NCBI GenBank assembly: GCA_018333075.1
Contig: BORH01000006.1
Span: 62,001 to 126,000 of the forward strand
Source of the DNA: Heyndrickxia sporothermodurans
Lineage (GTDB): Bacteria > Bacillota > Bacilli > Bacillales > Bacillaceae_C
Length of the DNA stretch: 64,000 nucleotides
Direction: 5' to 3'
The notes under the pieces are model-generated. The model saw only the letters and a program-made list of their open reading frames with translations, was not told the origin of the DNA and made no database searches. Of the stretch, positions 24,798 through 33,190 are shown one piece after another. Position numbers and translations under genes: made by a program. Position 1 is the stretch's first letter; every line of letters starts with the position of its first letter.

Positions 24798-25818
24798 ACC
24801 ATTTATTCCTCAGCTCGTCTATGTTGAACCAAAAGCATTAGATTATCCTCTTGGGAAAGAACTAGTGGCTAAATTTGAAAAGATGGGAATTGAGATTCGA
24901 CAAACGACATCACATAATCAAATAAGAAATTTACCTGGGGAGAATCATTTTCAAAAATATCGAATGGCAAAGTCGACCCTCGTTGTCGGAATACGAAAAA
25001 CACTAAAATTTGATACGTCTAAGCCTTCAGCTGAATATGCGATACCATTTGCAACTGGTTGCATGGGACATTGCCACTACTGCTATTTGCAAACAACAAT
25101 GGGAAGCAAGCCCTATATTCGAACCTATGTAAATGTTGATGAAATTTTTGATGCTGCAGAGGAATATATGAAAGAACGCGCACCAGAGCCTACCCGATTT
25201 GAAGCCTCGTGCACTTCTGATATTGTCGGTATCGACCATCTCACGCATACATTAAAAAGAGCTATAGAGTATTTTGGAAAATCAGAGCATGGAAGGCTCC
25301 GTTTTGTCACAAAGTTTGCACATGTCGATCATCTTCTCGATGCTAAGCACAATGGAAGAACACGTTTTCGTTTCAGTGTTAATGATGAATATATTATTAA
25401 ATTTTTCGAACCTGGTACATCAAGACTAAATGAAAGAATTGAAGCTGCAGTGAAGATAGCAGAAGCTGGTTATCCATTAGGCTTCATTGTTGCACCAATT
25501 TATTTACATGAAGGATGGAAATCAGGGTATCATGAAATGTTTGAAAAGCTTGAAGCGGCCCTTCCTGACAAAGCAAAAAAAGACTTAACCTTCGAAATGA
25601 TTCAGCATCGCTTTACAAAACCAGCAAAACGGGTCATTCAAGAAAACTATCCGATGACAAAGCTTGAGCTTGATGAATCGAAACGCAAATGGAAATGGGG
25701 ACGTTATGGAATTGGGAAGTATGTATATACAAATGAGGAGCAGGAAGATATTAAAGATACATTAGGAAGTTATATTCATCAATATTTTCCAGATTCCAAA
25801 ATCGAATACTTTACGTAA
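24790..25818 (+). CDS. splB: spore photoproduct lyase
   Basis: A 342-residue radical SAM enzyme that reverses 5-thyminyl-5,6-dihydrothymine lesions in germinating spores. The 4Fe-4S cysteines are C91, C95 and C98 in CMGHCHYC; the H-donor C141 is in FEASCTSD. Length and numbering match Bacillus subtilis SplB. ATG 24790 inside the end of splA is chosen, with GAGG just upstream; the TTG at 24778 is less likely. A UV-endonuclease-like gene lies nearby on the other strand. Confidence 0.96.
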   Translation: MVKPFIPQLVYVEPKALDYPLGKELVAKFEKMGIEIRQTTSHNQIRNLPGENHFQKYRMAKSTLVVGIRKTLKFDTSKPSAEYAIPFATGCMGHCHYCYLQTTMGSKPYIRTYVNVDEIFDAAEEYMKERAPEPTRFEASCTSDIVGIDHLTHTLKRAIEYFGKSEHGRLRFVTKFAHVDHLLDAKHNGRTRFRFSVNDEYIIKFFEPGTSRLNERIEAAVKIAEAGYPLGFIVAPIYLHEGWKSGYHEMFEKLEAALPDKAKKDLTFEMIQHRFTKPAKRVIQENYPMTKLELDESKRKWKWGRYGIGKYVYTNEEQEDIKDTLGSYIHQYFPDSKIEYFT

Positions 25819-25869
25819 ATACTCTGTAATGGTAATAAAATTATTCCAGCTTTACTCCAAAAGTACAGT

Positions 25870-25904
25870 AGCCTTCTATCTATTGAAATGATAGAAGGCT
25901 TTTA
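25870..25904 (+). terminator. rho-independent terminator after splAB
   Basis: AGCCTTCTATC (25870-25880) pairs perfectly with GATAGAAGGCT (25890-25900), followed by TTTT. Confidence 0.85.
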
Positions 25905-25942
25905 AAGTTGTTTAATTTGAGAGGTGAATAAATAGCCCATGA

Positions 25943-26262
25943 TTATAAACTTGTAACATTATCAATCGGTGTGGACTGACGATTAATATAGATATCGATA
26001 ACTTCATGTTCATGGTCTATCGTTAATTTATACACATGCTGTTTAATTACATCACCTAGTTGCTTCTTAATCATCTAGCTCTACTATTAATGTGTCTCCT
26101 TGTGTCACAAGGTCAGCTGTAACTGTTCTTATAAGAAATATTTTCACTATCATTAATTAGTTGGAGTGTATACTTGTACAGCATTGGAACAACCTCTAAT
26201 TCACTAATACTTAAAGTTAACGAATTACAAGCTGTTAATACTAGTAATAGTATTTTTCTCAT
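25943..26262 (-). pseudogene. decayed small lipoprotein gene
   Basis: From 26262 the frame reads MRKILLLVLTACNSLTLSIS, a lipoprotein leader with lipobox LTAC, but it stops after about 49 codons. Two other frames carry on plausible coding sequence (VTADLVTQGDTLIVELDD, then KKQLGDVIKQHVYKLTIDHE to DNVTSL and a stop at 25943). At least two frameshifts are therefore needed. The original was a short lipoprotein of about 105 residues of unknown role. This explains most of the gap between splB and the next gene. Confidence 0.65.
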
Positions 26263-26314
26263 AGACTTTCATGAGCTAATGCCGAGGTTTTACCAACAAA
26301 AAATAGGCAAATCT

Positions 26315-26695
26315 TCAGCTAAGATCAATGCCCTTCTCCTTTAAATTCAATAAGCATTCATTTAAATAATCTTGATTGTGCTCCGGATATATCGGTGCTT
26401 GAACCACAGCATTGTCAATCCTATATAACGTTTTCTCATTATGTGCTTGACAAATCTTCCCTCTATAAAAAGGATCCTTCCATAAAGGATCCACTTGATA
26501 GCCTCTTTGACTCATTTCTTCCATTACCTTCTGATGATAAAGAAAAAGTCGATAAGGTGAATACTGAAATACATAATTAACAATTGCGTGCTTCTTTCCC
26601 CATCCATTGCCTCTTAATGCACAGCATTCACGATGCTGCCCTAATAATTGCTGCCGCGGCAACCGAGAAATAAGTGATTCATGCCAAAGTCGCAT
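26315..26695 (-). CDS. endonuclease V-like pyrimidine dimer DNA glycosylase family protein
   Basis: A 126-residue protein that opens MRLWHESLISRLPRQQLLGQ and HRECCALRGNGWGKKH, the hallmark of the Pyr_excise/TIGR02328 family related to phage T4 endonuclease V, which cuts at cyclobutane pyrimidine dimers. Catalytic activity of the bacterial branch is not proven by the sequence. Ribosome site GGAGG precedes the ATG. It is the third gene of a minus-strand cluster (with 26708 and 26958), close to splAB, hinting at a shared theme of UV repair. Confidence 0.8.
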   Translation of the reverse strand: MRLWHESLISRLPRQQLLGQHRECCALRGNGWGKKHAIVNYVFQYSPYRLFLYHQKVMEEMSQRGYQVDPLWKDPFYRGKICQAHNEKTLYRIDNAVVQAPIYPEHNQDYLNECLLNLKEKGIDLS

Positions 26696-26707
26696 GCAAG
26701 TATCCTC

Positions 26708-26926
26708 CTAGCTCTCTTGCTTCAAAGTATCCTTTTTAAATTGCTCGAGACAGCTTTTGCATATACATGTTTTTCTTAATTGCTCAGGAGGAACAAGATC
26801 AAAAATTTCATTAGGAAAAACCTCTTCGCTGCACCAACAAATTCCTAACGATTTATCCTTTGAATAACAACAATTATTTCCATTGCCGCAAAGGGGACAT
26901 TTCTCTCCCTCATTTATTCCAGCCAT
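26708..26926 (-). CDS. cysteine-rich CWC family protein
   Basis: A 72-residue protein with many cysteines: CPLCGNGNNCCYSKDKSLGI, CWCSEEVFP and CICKSCLEQFK. The pattern fits the Cys_rich_CWC family, small probable zinc-binding proteins of unknown function found in many bacteria. Ribosome site AGGAGAG. It lies 12 nt before the endonuclease V-like gene, so both are surely co-transcribed. Confidence 0.8.
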   Translation of the reverse strand: MAGINEGEKCPLCGNGNNCCYSKDKSLGICWCSEEVFPNEIFDLVPPEQLRKTCICKSCLEQFKKDTLKQES

Positions 26927-26957
26927 GATTAATTTCTCTCCTTATTCTTTAATAAGA

Positions 26958-27152
26958 TTATCGAAATGATAGCCCCTTTTCTTCAAGTTCCTTCCGAAGC
27001 ATTTCCACCGCTTTTGGCCCCATCCCATGCAGCTGTAATAACTCTTTCTCACTAAGCTCAGTTAGTTGCTCGAGATGAGTTAATCCTGCATTTGCTAACG
27101 CTCTTTGGGCTGGTTTGGCTAACTTATCTGGAAAATTACTTTCAGATTTCAT
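26958..27152 (-). CDS. helix-hairpin-helix / RNA polymerase alpha-CTD-like protein
   Basis: A 64-residue protein almost wholly a helix-hairpin-helix fold: LAKPAQRALANAGLTHLEQL and LSEKELLQLHGMGPKAVEML. The LHGMGPKA hairpin is the type that binds the DNA backbone non-specifically. Such small proteins are annotated as RNA polymerase alpha C-terminal-like. A role in DNA repair with the glycosylase-like gene two steps downstream is a guess from context. Ribosome site GGAGG. Confidence 0.8.
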   Translation of the reverse strand: MKSESNFPDKLAKPAQRALANAGLTHLEQLTELSEKELLQLHGMGPKAVEMLRKELEEKGLSFR

Positions 27153-27182
27153 ATTGATTCCTCCATTAATATGAATGTTATT

Positions 27183-27622
27183 TTATTTCCTAGCTTGTAT
27201 TTTAACAAAATAAATACAAATAACAGCAGAAACGAAGGAAACTGCACTTCCAATAATTAGAGCAAGGAAATTAGAGTGATTTACACCTAATAAGTCTTTA
27301 CCTGATTTATATTTACTGCCTCTAGTTGCTTTCTTGTAATGACCATCTATTTCTTATACGGCGATAGCTATATCAGTACTAATCCCTTTTATAGAAAAAT
27401 ATTTCGTTCCCTTTTTATATACATTTGAAAAATTCCCCCCATAGTTCCCTTCCTTATCCGAATACTTTGTTACACGACCAATTTGTTTATCGATTTCAAT
27501 TACCACTTCATCGCTAACTACATATACATATCTATCCCAAACGACAAATGGATAAGCCCAGCTAGCCATTGCACTACGAGAAGAGACGATAAAAAGGAAA
27601 AGAACGATGAGAATAATAGCAT
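27183..27622 (-). pseudogene. secreted hypothetical protein with stop and frameshift
   Basis: The central part (MASWAYPFVVWDRYVYVVSD to GISTDIAIAV) is a Bacillus family of secreted proteins of unknown function with a C-terminal membrane helix. An in-frame TAA at 27354-27356 cuts it; the same frame then continues EIDGHYKKATRGSKYKSGKD and a hydrophobic anchor to a stop at 27183. Upstream, the only ATG with a ribosome site (27622, GGGAG) is in another frame, so a second lesion lies near the leader. Total length 440 nt is not a multiple of three. Confidence 0.75.
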
Positions 27623-27627
27623 AATGT

Positions 27628-28095
27628 TTACTCCCAATCGGTCTCTCGTCTATGGCTCAAAAACTCTCGTATAATTGGCATTTCAGGTGGACTAATATTT
27701 TCAGGTAGTTGATTAAGAGGAAAGAAACGTAATTCTACCACTTCTTCAGGGTCAATTCTGGTTTCTCCTTCATAATCGGTACATATATACGTAGCAACTA
27801 CATTATATACTTCATCCCCTTGTGGATATTTATAGTAAAATTCTTTCCCAGAAAAAACGCTAAATAATGTTAACTGTAAGGCAACAAGTCCCGTCTCTTC
27901 AAACAGTTCTCTATGCGCTACCTCCTCCAAAGTTTCACCAGGCTCCATTGATCCGCCTGCCAAACCCCAGCATTGATTATCCTTTCTCAACTGCAATAAT
28001 AAATGCCCCTGCTCGTTTAAAAGGAGCACATTAGCTCCAACCATAATCAGTGGTTTACTCCCAATCGACTTTCTAAGCTCCATGATATATCCCAT
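27628..28095 (-). CDS. NUDIX hydrolase
   Basis: A 155-residue NUDIX enzyme with an intact box: GGSMEPGETLEEVAHRELFE then ETGL (GX5EX7REUXEEXGU). Such enzymes cleave nucleoside diphosphate-X compounds with Mg2+; the substrate cannot be read. The start MGYIMELRKS at 28095 follows AAGGAG by seven nt; the long upstream extension in the same frame lacks support. The decayed gene at 27183-27622 follows directly. Confidence 0.85.
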   Translation of the reverse strand: MGYIMELRKSIGSKPLIMVGANVLLLNEQGHLLLQLRKDNQCWGLAGGSMEPGETLEEVAHRELFEETGLVALQLTLFSVFSGKEFYYKYPQGDEVYNVVATYICTDYEGETRIDPEEVVELRFFPLNQLPENISPPEMPIIREFLSHRRETDWE

Positions 28096-28265
28096 AATAA
28101 GCTCCTTTTTATTAGGATTTCTGCACTTTGCAGTTCTCATAATAGCTATTCTCCCTTTTGGCAAAAATCCCCTGCAACAAATGCTCACCTCTTTTACGAT
28201 CGATACATATAAAAATATCATGATCCCCATTTTCTTATAATGTAGATAATAGGAGGAAGCTCGAA

Positions 28266-28880
28266 ATGAAAGCTGGTTTTGTTCCAGACAATACGAATAT
28301 TAAAAAAACAAGTGGGACACCGAATCTTTTTTTTGATTCGAAAGACAATGTATTCTTTGAAAGAGATCGAAATAATATCGCTTATGAAGTCACTTCTACC
28401 CAATTACCTGCAATGGTAGGAGGGGCATTTGTTAATCTTTATTTGACAAAAGGGCATATGCGAGAACCACATTGGCATCCAAATGCATGGGAATTAGACG
28501 TTATTGTTTCCGGTGAAGCCATCATTTCAATTGTTGATCCAGATGCCAAGAGGCTGCATAATTATCATGCCAAGCCTGGCCAAGTCGTCTTTATCCCAAT
28601 GGCATGGTGGCATTGGATTAGACCTGTAACAGATAAACTGCACCTTCACATCTTTTTTAATAATGATCAATTTGAAACTGCAGAGGGTTCTGATACACTT
28701 CGTCTCACTCCACCAGAGGTGTTTCAGTTTGCCTATGGAATTGAAACGGAAAAGATTGCAGATGCCTTATCACCAGTGAAGGAGTCAGTTGTCATTGGTC
28801 CCCCTGAGGTTAGAAAGGATTATGATTATGATGAGGGAAAAATCTCAATAAATATTAATAACAAATCTATTCAGTTTTAG
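28266..28880 (+). CDS. cupin domain protein
   Basis: A 204-residue single-cupin protein. Motif 1: HWHPNAWELDVIVSGEA (metal ligands H, H, E); motif 2: PGQVVFIPMAWWHWIRPV with the final His. This resembles one half of a bicupin oxalate decarboxylase, so a metal-bound enzyme is likely, but the substrate is unknown. AGGAGG lies a few nt before the ATG. It is monocistronic and followed by a strong hairpin. Confidence 0.8.
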   Translation: MKAGFVPDNTNIKKTSGTPNLFFDSKDNVFFERDRNNIAYEVTSTQLPAMVGGAFVNLYLTKGHMREPHWHPNAWELDVIVSGEAIISIVDPDAKRLHNYHAKPGQVVFIPMAWWHWIRPVTDKLHLHIFFNNDQFETAEGSDTLRLTPPEVFQFAYGIETEKIADALSPVKESVVIGPPEVRKDYDYDEGKISININNKSIQF

Positions 28881-28962
28881 TATAATAGGAAAAATAATCC
28901 TACAAGACCATCATTTACTCATCGATATTTTTCGACAAAAACATCTATAATGAAATCACGGT

Positions 28963-29017
28963 AAGGTTTTGGTTGGTAAGTCATTAATAATAATGATTAC
29001 CAGCCAACCTTTTTTAT
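28963..29017 (+). terminator. rho-independent terminator after cupin gene
   Basis: GGTTGGTAA (28971-28979) pairs with TTACCAGCC (one G-U) and leads into CAACCTTTTTT. Confidence 0.8.
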
Positions 29018-29133
29018 TTTCACCATATTTAAATGAATCCGCTACACTGTTCTTTCCTTTTACATCCTCTAAATAATATAAGCCAAGGACCTATAGATGA
29101 TATATACGGAAATTTCCCCTCTGCCTTAACAAA

Positions 29134-29682
29134 CTATTTTAAATAGCATGTATAAATGGTTGGCGCACTAATACATTTACCGTGTTCGTAAATAGCTTTT
29201 ATAATCGTGATCTCCGTTATTATAGCCTCAATCGATTTCATTCGATTTGTACAATATTCTATTGCCTCTTTTAGTTTATCGATACTTAACCGATTCGCCA
29301 TTGTACAATGTGGAACCCATTTCTCGGGAAGATATTGTGAGTCTGGATTGTCTTCAAAGGATTGGAAATAATCATGATGTTCTTTATGAAAGTTTAAGAG
29401 TTGTATCGAAGGAGTTGGTGCAAAGAAAAGTAATCCCGAACTCATAAACGTACCCAAACTATTTAACGAAAGAGATAACCTATATTTAGATGCATAGAAG
29501 CTTTTAAATAAAATGACATATTCATCTATTTTTAAATGATTATAGCTTGCCAATGTGATATGGGGTCTCCTATTTGGTACTTCTTCAGCATAGGTTGAGA
29601 TGGATAAATCACTAAGTTCTCTCCAAATATCTTTTATCCTTTGTTCCGTTTGTTTATCAAAATGAGCTACAACTCCGTACAT
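29134..29682 (-). CDS. 2'-5' RNA ligase family protein (2H phosphoesterase)
   Basis: A 182-residue protein with the two HxT/S motifs of 2H phosphoesterases: RPHITLA at about 40-45 and VPHCTMA further on. Members act as RNA 2',3'-cyclic phosphodiesterases or ligases. Which activity is present here is not visible. ATG 29682 is chosen, with GGAAG upstream. It follows the nucleotidyltransferase gene by 31 nt and may end that operon. Confidence 0.8.
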   Translation of the reverse strand: MYGVVAHFDKQTEQRIKDIWRELSDLSISTYAEEVPNRRPHITLASYNHLKIDEYVILFKSFYASKYRLSLSLNSLGTFMSSGLLFFAPTPSIQLLNFHKEHHDYFQSFEDNPDSQYLPEKWVPHCTMANRLSIDKLKEAIEYCTNRMKSIEAIITEITIIKAIYEHGKCISAPTIYTCYLK

Positions 29683-29712
29683 AAACAACACTTCCTTAGC
29701 ATTTTATGTGAT

Positions 29713-30474
29713 TTAAAAGGGCAGCTCCTTCACCTTATAATGAATCCCTAATTCATCAAACCATTCATTTAAGCCTGTCCATAAATTTTCACACAGTTGA
29801 TAAAGCTGTTTCTTATCGGATAATGTCCCTACCATTACTTGATGAACCAATTCTTTATATCCGTTAGGCTTTAGTTCCATTTGTAAAGATTCCTCAAATG
29901 TTCTAGCTCTTGTCGTGAAAAATTGCTTATTAGCAAGTCCGATTAGTTTTGCTGTTTGCCATATTAAATCTGTTGCCCCTAAAGATAAATAGTCTAAATT
30001 GGAGCTTCTATAATTGTTTCTGATCTTACCAACTGTTTCATACGATTCCCAAATCATAAATTCTCTCATTACATCTATGAACACGTGATCAGGTGCTTGG
30101 AAGGGGAGCTTTTTCAATTCTAAAAATAGATTCGTTGGATCATAAAGGGGAATAATATGAACAAAGGCACCAGCCTTTACTGCCCATGATTCATCTACTT
30201 CCGCTGCCTCTTTAATAAGATCACTCTTTTGGTCCATCCCTATTTCAATTTTAAATTTGTCGTATATAAATTCATATCTATTAAAATTTTGACCATCTTC
30301 AACAGCCACATGCATTTCAATATCGGAGTATGGGCCTTCCTTTTTTTGTCCGATTGATCCATACACACCAATCGCTACAATCTTATCTCCAAATTTCGCT
30401 AATAATTTCTCCTTAATTTCTTCTATTATTTTATACTTTTCTTCTCTTGTAGTAGCAACAGGATAGCCTAACAT
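29713..30474 (-). CDS. ANT(4')-like aminoglycoside nucleotidyltransferase family protein
   Basis: A 253-residue protein that matches ANT(4')-Ia (AadD/KNTase) in length and along the sequence: TREEKYKIIEEIKEKLL, GVYGSIGQKKEGPYSDIEM with nucleotidyl-transfer residues S40, D51 and E53, and YETVGKIRNN where E146 aligns with the catalytic base E145. The C-terminus ENLWTGLNEWF also agrees. It could adenylylate aminoglycosides, or be a chromosomal homologue with another substrate. Ribosome site AAGGAG. Its start overlaps the stop of the 30474 gene (TAATG). Confidence 0.8.
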   Translation of the reverse strand: MLGYPVATTREEKYKIIEEIKEKLLAKFGDKIVAIGVYGSIGQKKEGPYSDIEMHVAVEDGQNFNRYEFIYDKFKIEIGMDQKSDLIKEAAEVDESWAVKAGAFVHIIPLYDPTNLFLELKKLPFQAPDHVFIDVMREFMIWESYETVGKIRNNYRSSNLDYLSLGATDLIWQTAKLIGLANKQFFTTRARTFEESLQMELKPNGYKELVHQVMVGTLSDKKQLYQLCENLWTGLNEWFDELGIHYKVKELPF

Positions 30475-30710
30475 TAGTTTTCTCCTTTTTCTTCTAAATA
30501 TTTTTCATATGCTTCTTCTACTTTATCCTTATTCTTATCAGGAACTAAAACGGATAGTTTTTTATTCATTTTTTCTAGTAAATAAATACCTCTGAATATG
30601 CAGCCTCCTAAAATAGCAAATGCGATCAGTCCTGCTGAAATAGGACCAAGCATTAATAAAATTGCTCCTAGAGCACCTGCTAATACCAGCGAAATAAATA
30701 AATATTTCAT
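30474..30710 (-). CDS. small membrane protein
   Basis: A 78-residue protein with two hydrophobic segments (about 3-40) and a Lys/Glu-rich tail DKNKDKVEEAYEKYLEEKGE. Unknown function. The second ATG is used since GGGGG lies about six nt upstream. Its stop overlaps the start of the ANT(4')-like gene by one base (TAATG), so the two are translationally coupled, and the NTP_transf_6-type gene lies 15 nt upstream. Confidence 0.7.
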   Translation of the reverse strand: MKYLFISLVLAGALGAILLMLGPISAGLIAFAILGGCIFRGIYLLEKMNKKLSVLVPDKNKDKVEEAYEKYLEEKGEN

Positions 30711-30725
30711 CATCTTCCCCCTTCC

Positions 30726-31295
30726 CTATCCAATATGTTGAATATCCGCTTTAAACCATCTTTCTTTCCAGTTTTTCTTTATGATCTTCTCTTCATAAAT
30801 GTTAGCCCCCTCTGTTTCTTTACTAAAATACGGTGTGGGGCGAACCTTTACATTTAAAACATCGTCTAAACCGCATGGTGCGACTAACACAATCTGATTC
30901 TCATTATTTAGTTTTACTCCTAATGCTGTCGCTGTTTCTGGAAATTTAGATATAGCATCTATTGCTGAAGTATACGGAGGAATCTTATTGACAGTATGCA
31001 TTCGTGCTTCATTTTTTACAGACCATGGGACCGTTGGAAGCAGCATCGTAAGCTCTTTTTCCAGCTTCTTTTCTATTACTTCATCTATAAGTAATGGATC
31101 AAAGTAAATGAAATCCACATCCTGTAGCGATGTTCTTTTCTGAAATCCATGAAGCACATCCCAAATTTTTGAACGGACAAATCCAGCACATACCCACCAA
31201 TCCGGTAATTGCAATGTCTTAGCTGCATGTAAAATCTCCATCATCCATGGATCCTCTTTAATGATTTCAATAATATCAGCTTCTGTTTTCAACAT
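30726..31295 (-). CDS. nucleotidyltransferase family protein (DUF925/NTP_transf_6)
   Basis: A 189-residue protein with the NTP_transf_6 pattern: WWVCAGFVRSKIWDVLHGF and LQDVDFIYFD (the DxD metal pair in a shorter nucleotidyltransferase core), then WSVKNEARMHTVN. The family has a predicted nucleotidyltransferase fold, but no known substrate. Ribosome site GTAGGAGG. It sits between the phosphotransferase gene and the small membrane protein in a tight operon. Confidence 0.8.
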   Translation of the reverse strand: MLKTEADIIEIIKEDPWMMEILHAAKTLQLPDWWVCAGFVRSKIWDVLHGFQKRTSLQDVDFIYFDPLLIDEVIEKKLEKELTMLLPTVPWSVKNEARMHTVNKIPPYTSAIDAISKFPETATALGVKLNNENQIVLVAPCGLDDVLNVKVRPTPYFSKETEGANIYEEKIIKKNWKERWFKADIQHIG

Positions 31296-31306
31296 TATTT
31301 AACCTC

Positions 31307-32206
31307 CTACCAATTGAACAGGTTCTTTTTTTCATAGATCCATAGAAACATCTCTTTATTTATTTGATATAAATGTGGGATATGTGCAAAATATGCCATA
31401 AAAATAGATTGAATGGATAGCATGACATACCCTAATGAATCATATTCAAGCTGACTTAATGGATTATCTTGATGATAAGAAGCTACTAATTTTTCCACAA
31501 AGAGTATCCATTGGTCCCTTAAGCCCTCATCGTAAAAAATCTCATTTAATACACTCGTTGCACAATAGCAAAGATCGAAAATTCTCACATTTACCTCAGC
31601 GATTTCAAAATCAAGGATTCCCATTTCCTGTTCATTGATATGAATCATATTTTTAAAATGTGCATCTCTATGAATGACCTGTCTCTTCAAGCTGGAAACT
31701 TTCTTCTTAAAATCAATTTCCATTTCGTTATAAATAGATTTCAGCTGCGAACAACCATGACCGTCCACTTCATCTATTTTTTTCACTGCCCATCCATAAA
31801 CCATTTGATATAGATCCTTCTCTATAAAGCCTACCTCTAGTTTTTTCTCGTCTAGCACTTTATGTAAATCAGCTAGTTGCTTTCCAAAGAGGTGTGGAAA
31901 AGATAAACTTTCCTCCATACTAAATACTTTTCCGTGCAAATAGCTATATAAGCAATATTGTTCTTGCTCCCTTTCAAAAATATATTCGCCACTTTTACTG
32001 GGGATGGGGACTGGAGCATTAATCTTTTGCTGATTTAAAAAGTGTAATAATGTAAGTTCCTTCTTTGCTGCATTTAGCCCCATCTTTCTTTTCATAATCC
32101 ACTCGCTACCATCATTCGCTTGTAGCAAAACTGCTCTTTCGGAAAGCATCTTAGACTCTAAAACCTTGATTCCCCAATGGGTAAAAATTGTCTCATTAGC
32201 AAGCAC
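31307..32206 (-). CDS. phosphotransferase (APH/choline kinase-like) family protein
   Basis: A 299-residue kinase-like protein. N-lobe Lys in WIMKRKMGLNAAKK; catalytic loop HRDAHFKNMI; metal-binding ILDFEIAEV. This places it in the aminoglycoside phosphotransferase/CotS fold. Substrates include aminoglycosides, choline and homoserine; none can be chosen here. Start GTG at 32206 follows GGGGG. It belongs to the minus-strand operon 34179 to 29713. Confidence 0.8.
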   Translation of the reverse strand: MLANETIFTHWGIKVLESKMLSERAVLLQANDGSEWIMKRKMGLNAAKKELTLLHFLNQQKINAPVPIPSKSGEYIFEREQEQYCLYSYLHGKVFSMEESLSFPHLFGKQLADLHKVLDEKKLEVGFIEKDLYQMVYGWAVKKIDEVDGHGCSQLKSIYNEMEIDFKKKVSSLKRQVIHRDAHFKNMIHINEQEMGILDFEIAEVNVRIFDLCYCATSVLNEIFYDEGLRDQWILFVEKLVASYHQDNPLSQLEYDSLGYVMLSIQSIFMAYFAHIPHLYQINKEMFLWIYEKKNLFNW

Positions 32207-32221
32207 TTTTATTCCCCCATA

Positions 32222-33190
32222 TCACTTCTTCTTAACCGTTAATTGAAGAAGCTCCTCACTTAATTTACAAATAGCTTTGATTGAATCCTCTGATAAAGGC
32301 ACAAAACCGATAGTAGTTAAATCTTCCGTAATAGTGGAAGGTAGTTCATCGAAATACGCTTCAAATTCCTTTCCATTTGACGTTTCAAAATAAAGCCAGA
32401 CCCCTTCACTATAGGCTTGCCATAGCAAATTTAAATGTTCTCCAGATTTTATTAACCTCTTTGCTTTTCTTTCAAATAGCTCGTCTTGAATTTTTGATAA
32501 AGCAAAATCGCTTATATCATTTTGATTTCTCAAGTATTCTCTAAAACGCGTAAGGGCAGACGCCACCTTAAATGGTTTGAAATGACAAGAAAAGGGTGCT
32601 ACTTGTTGAAACCTATGAAAATAGTCATCTAATTTTTTGATGTTCCGTATTAAGCTATCATTTGATAAATCATTATATGCAAAAAATTGATATGAGAGTG
32701 CTGCTTCTGACCAGGCTCCCATTGCGGCCATTAACCCTGAAAGAATTTGATGTTGATTCAAGCACTCTAACGCATACATCTTTCGTTCTTCTATAATATT
32801 TGCCACTTGATTAAAGGTCTGAATTCTTCCTTTTCCGGAAGAATAATATTTCATAGCCCAGCCTTTTATTTCCTCAAATCGTCCATCAACATCCGTAAGA
32901 ATTTTCAATTCATTTAAAAATCTAAAGTCCCATGGCGAGGCAAGTACAGCTTCGATACTAGGCAAGTCAGCCACAGGTTTCATATCGACTTGAATAAACT
33001 CATCTTCATAAATAAAAGTATGGCTACCATACATAGCATCATCGTTCATATACAGAGTTAAATCAATATCACTATATTCATCTGTTTCACCTCTCGCAGT
33101 TGAACCACCAACACTGGCATAAAGTATTTCTTCCTTCATTGTTTTCATCCATCTACTTGCTTTACTTAATAGTTCCTCACTTCTTTTCAT
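32222..33190 (-). CDS. nucleotidyltransferase domain protein
   Basis: A 322-residue protein with an N-terminal nucleotidyltransferase core: VGGSTARGETDEYSDIDLTL (GS then DxD) at about 27-46. The remaining 230 residues are helical and resemble the C-terminal halves of aminoglycoside or streptomycin adenylyltransferases, but no close relative is recognised. ATG 33190 overlaps the stop of the dehydrogenase by one base (TGATG). The next gene starts 15 nt on. Substrate unknown. Confidence 0.75.
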   Translation of the reverse strand: MKRSEELLSKASRWMKTMKEEILYASVGGSTARGETDEYSDIDLTLYMNDDAMYGSHTFIYEDEFIQVDMKPVADLPSIEAVLASPWDFRFLNELKILTDVDGRFEEIKGWAMKYYSSGKGRIQTFNQVANIIEERKMYALECLNQHQILSGLMAAMGAWSEAALSYQFFAYNDLSNDSLIRNIKKLDDYFHRFQQVAPFSCHFKPFKVASALTRFREYLRNQNDISDFALSKIQDELFERKAKRLIKSGEHLNLLWQAYSEGVWLYFETSNGKEFEAYFDELPSTITEDLTTIGFVPLSEDSIKAICKLSEELLQLTVKKK

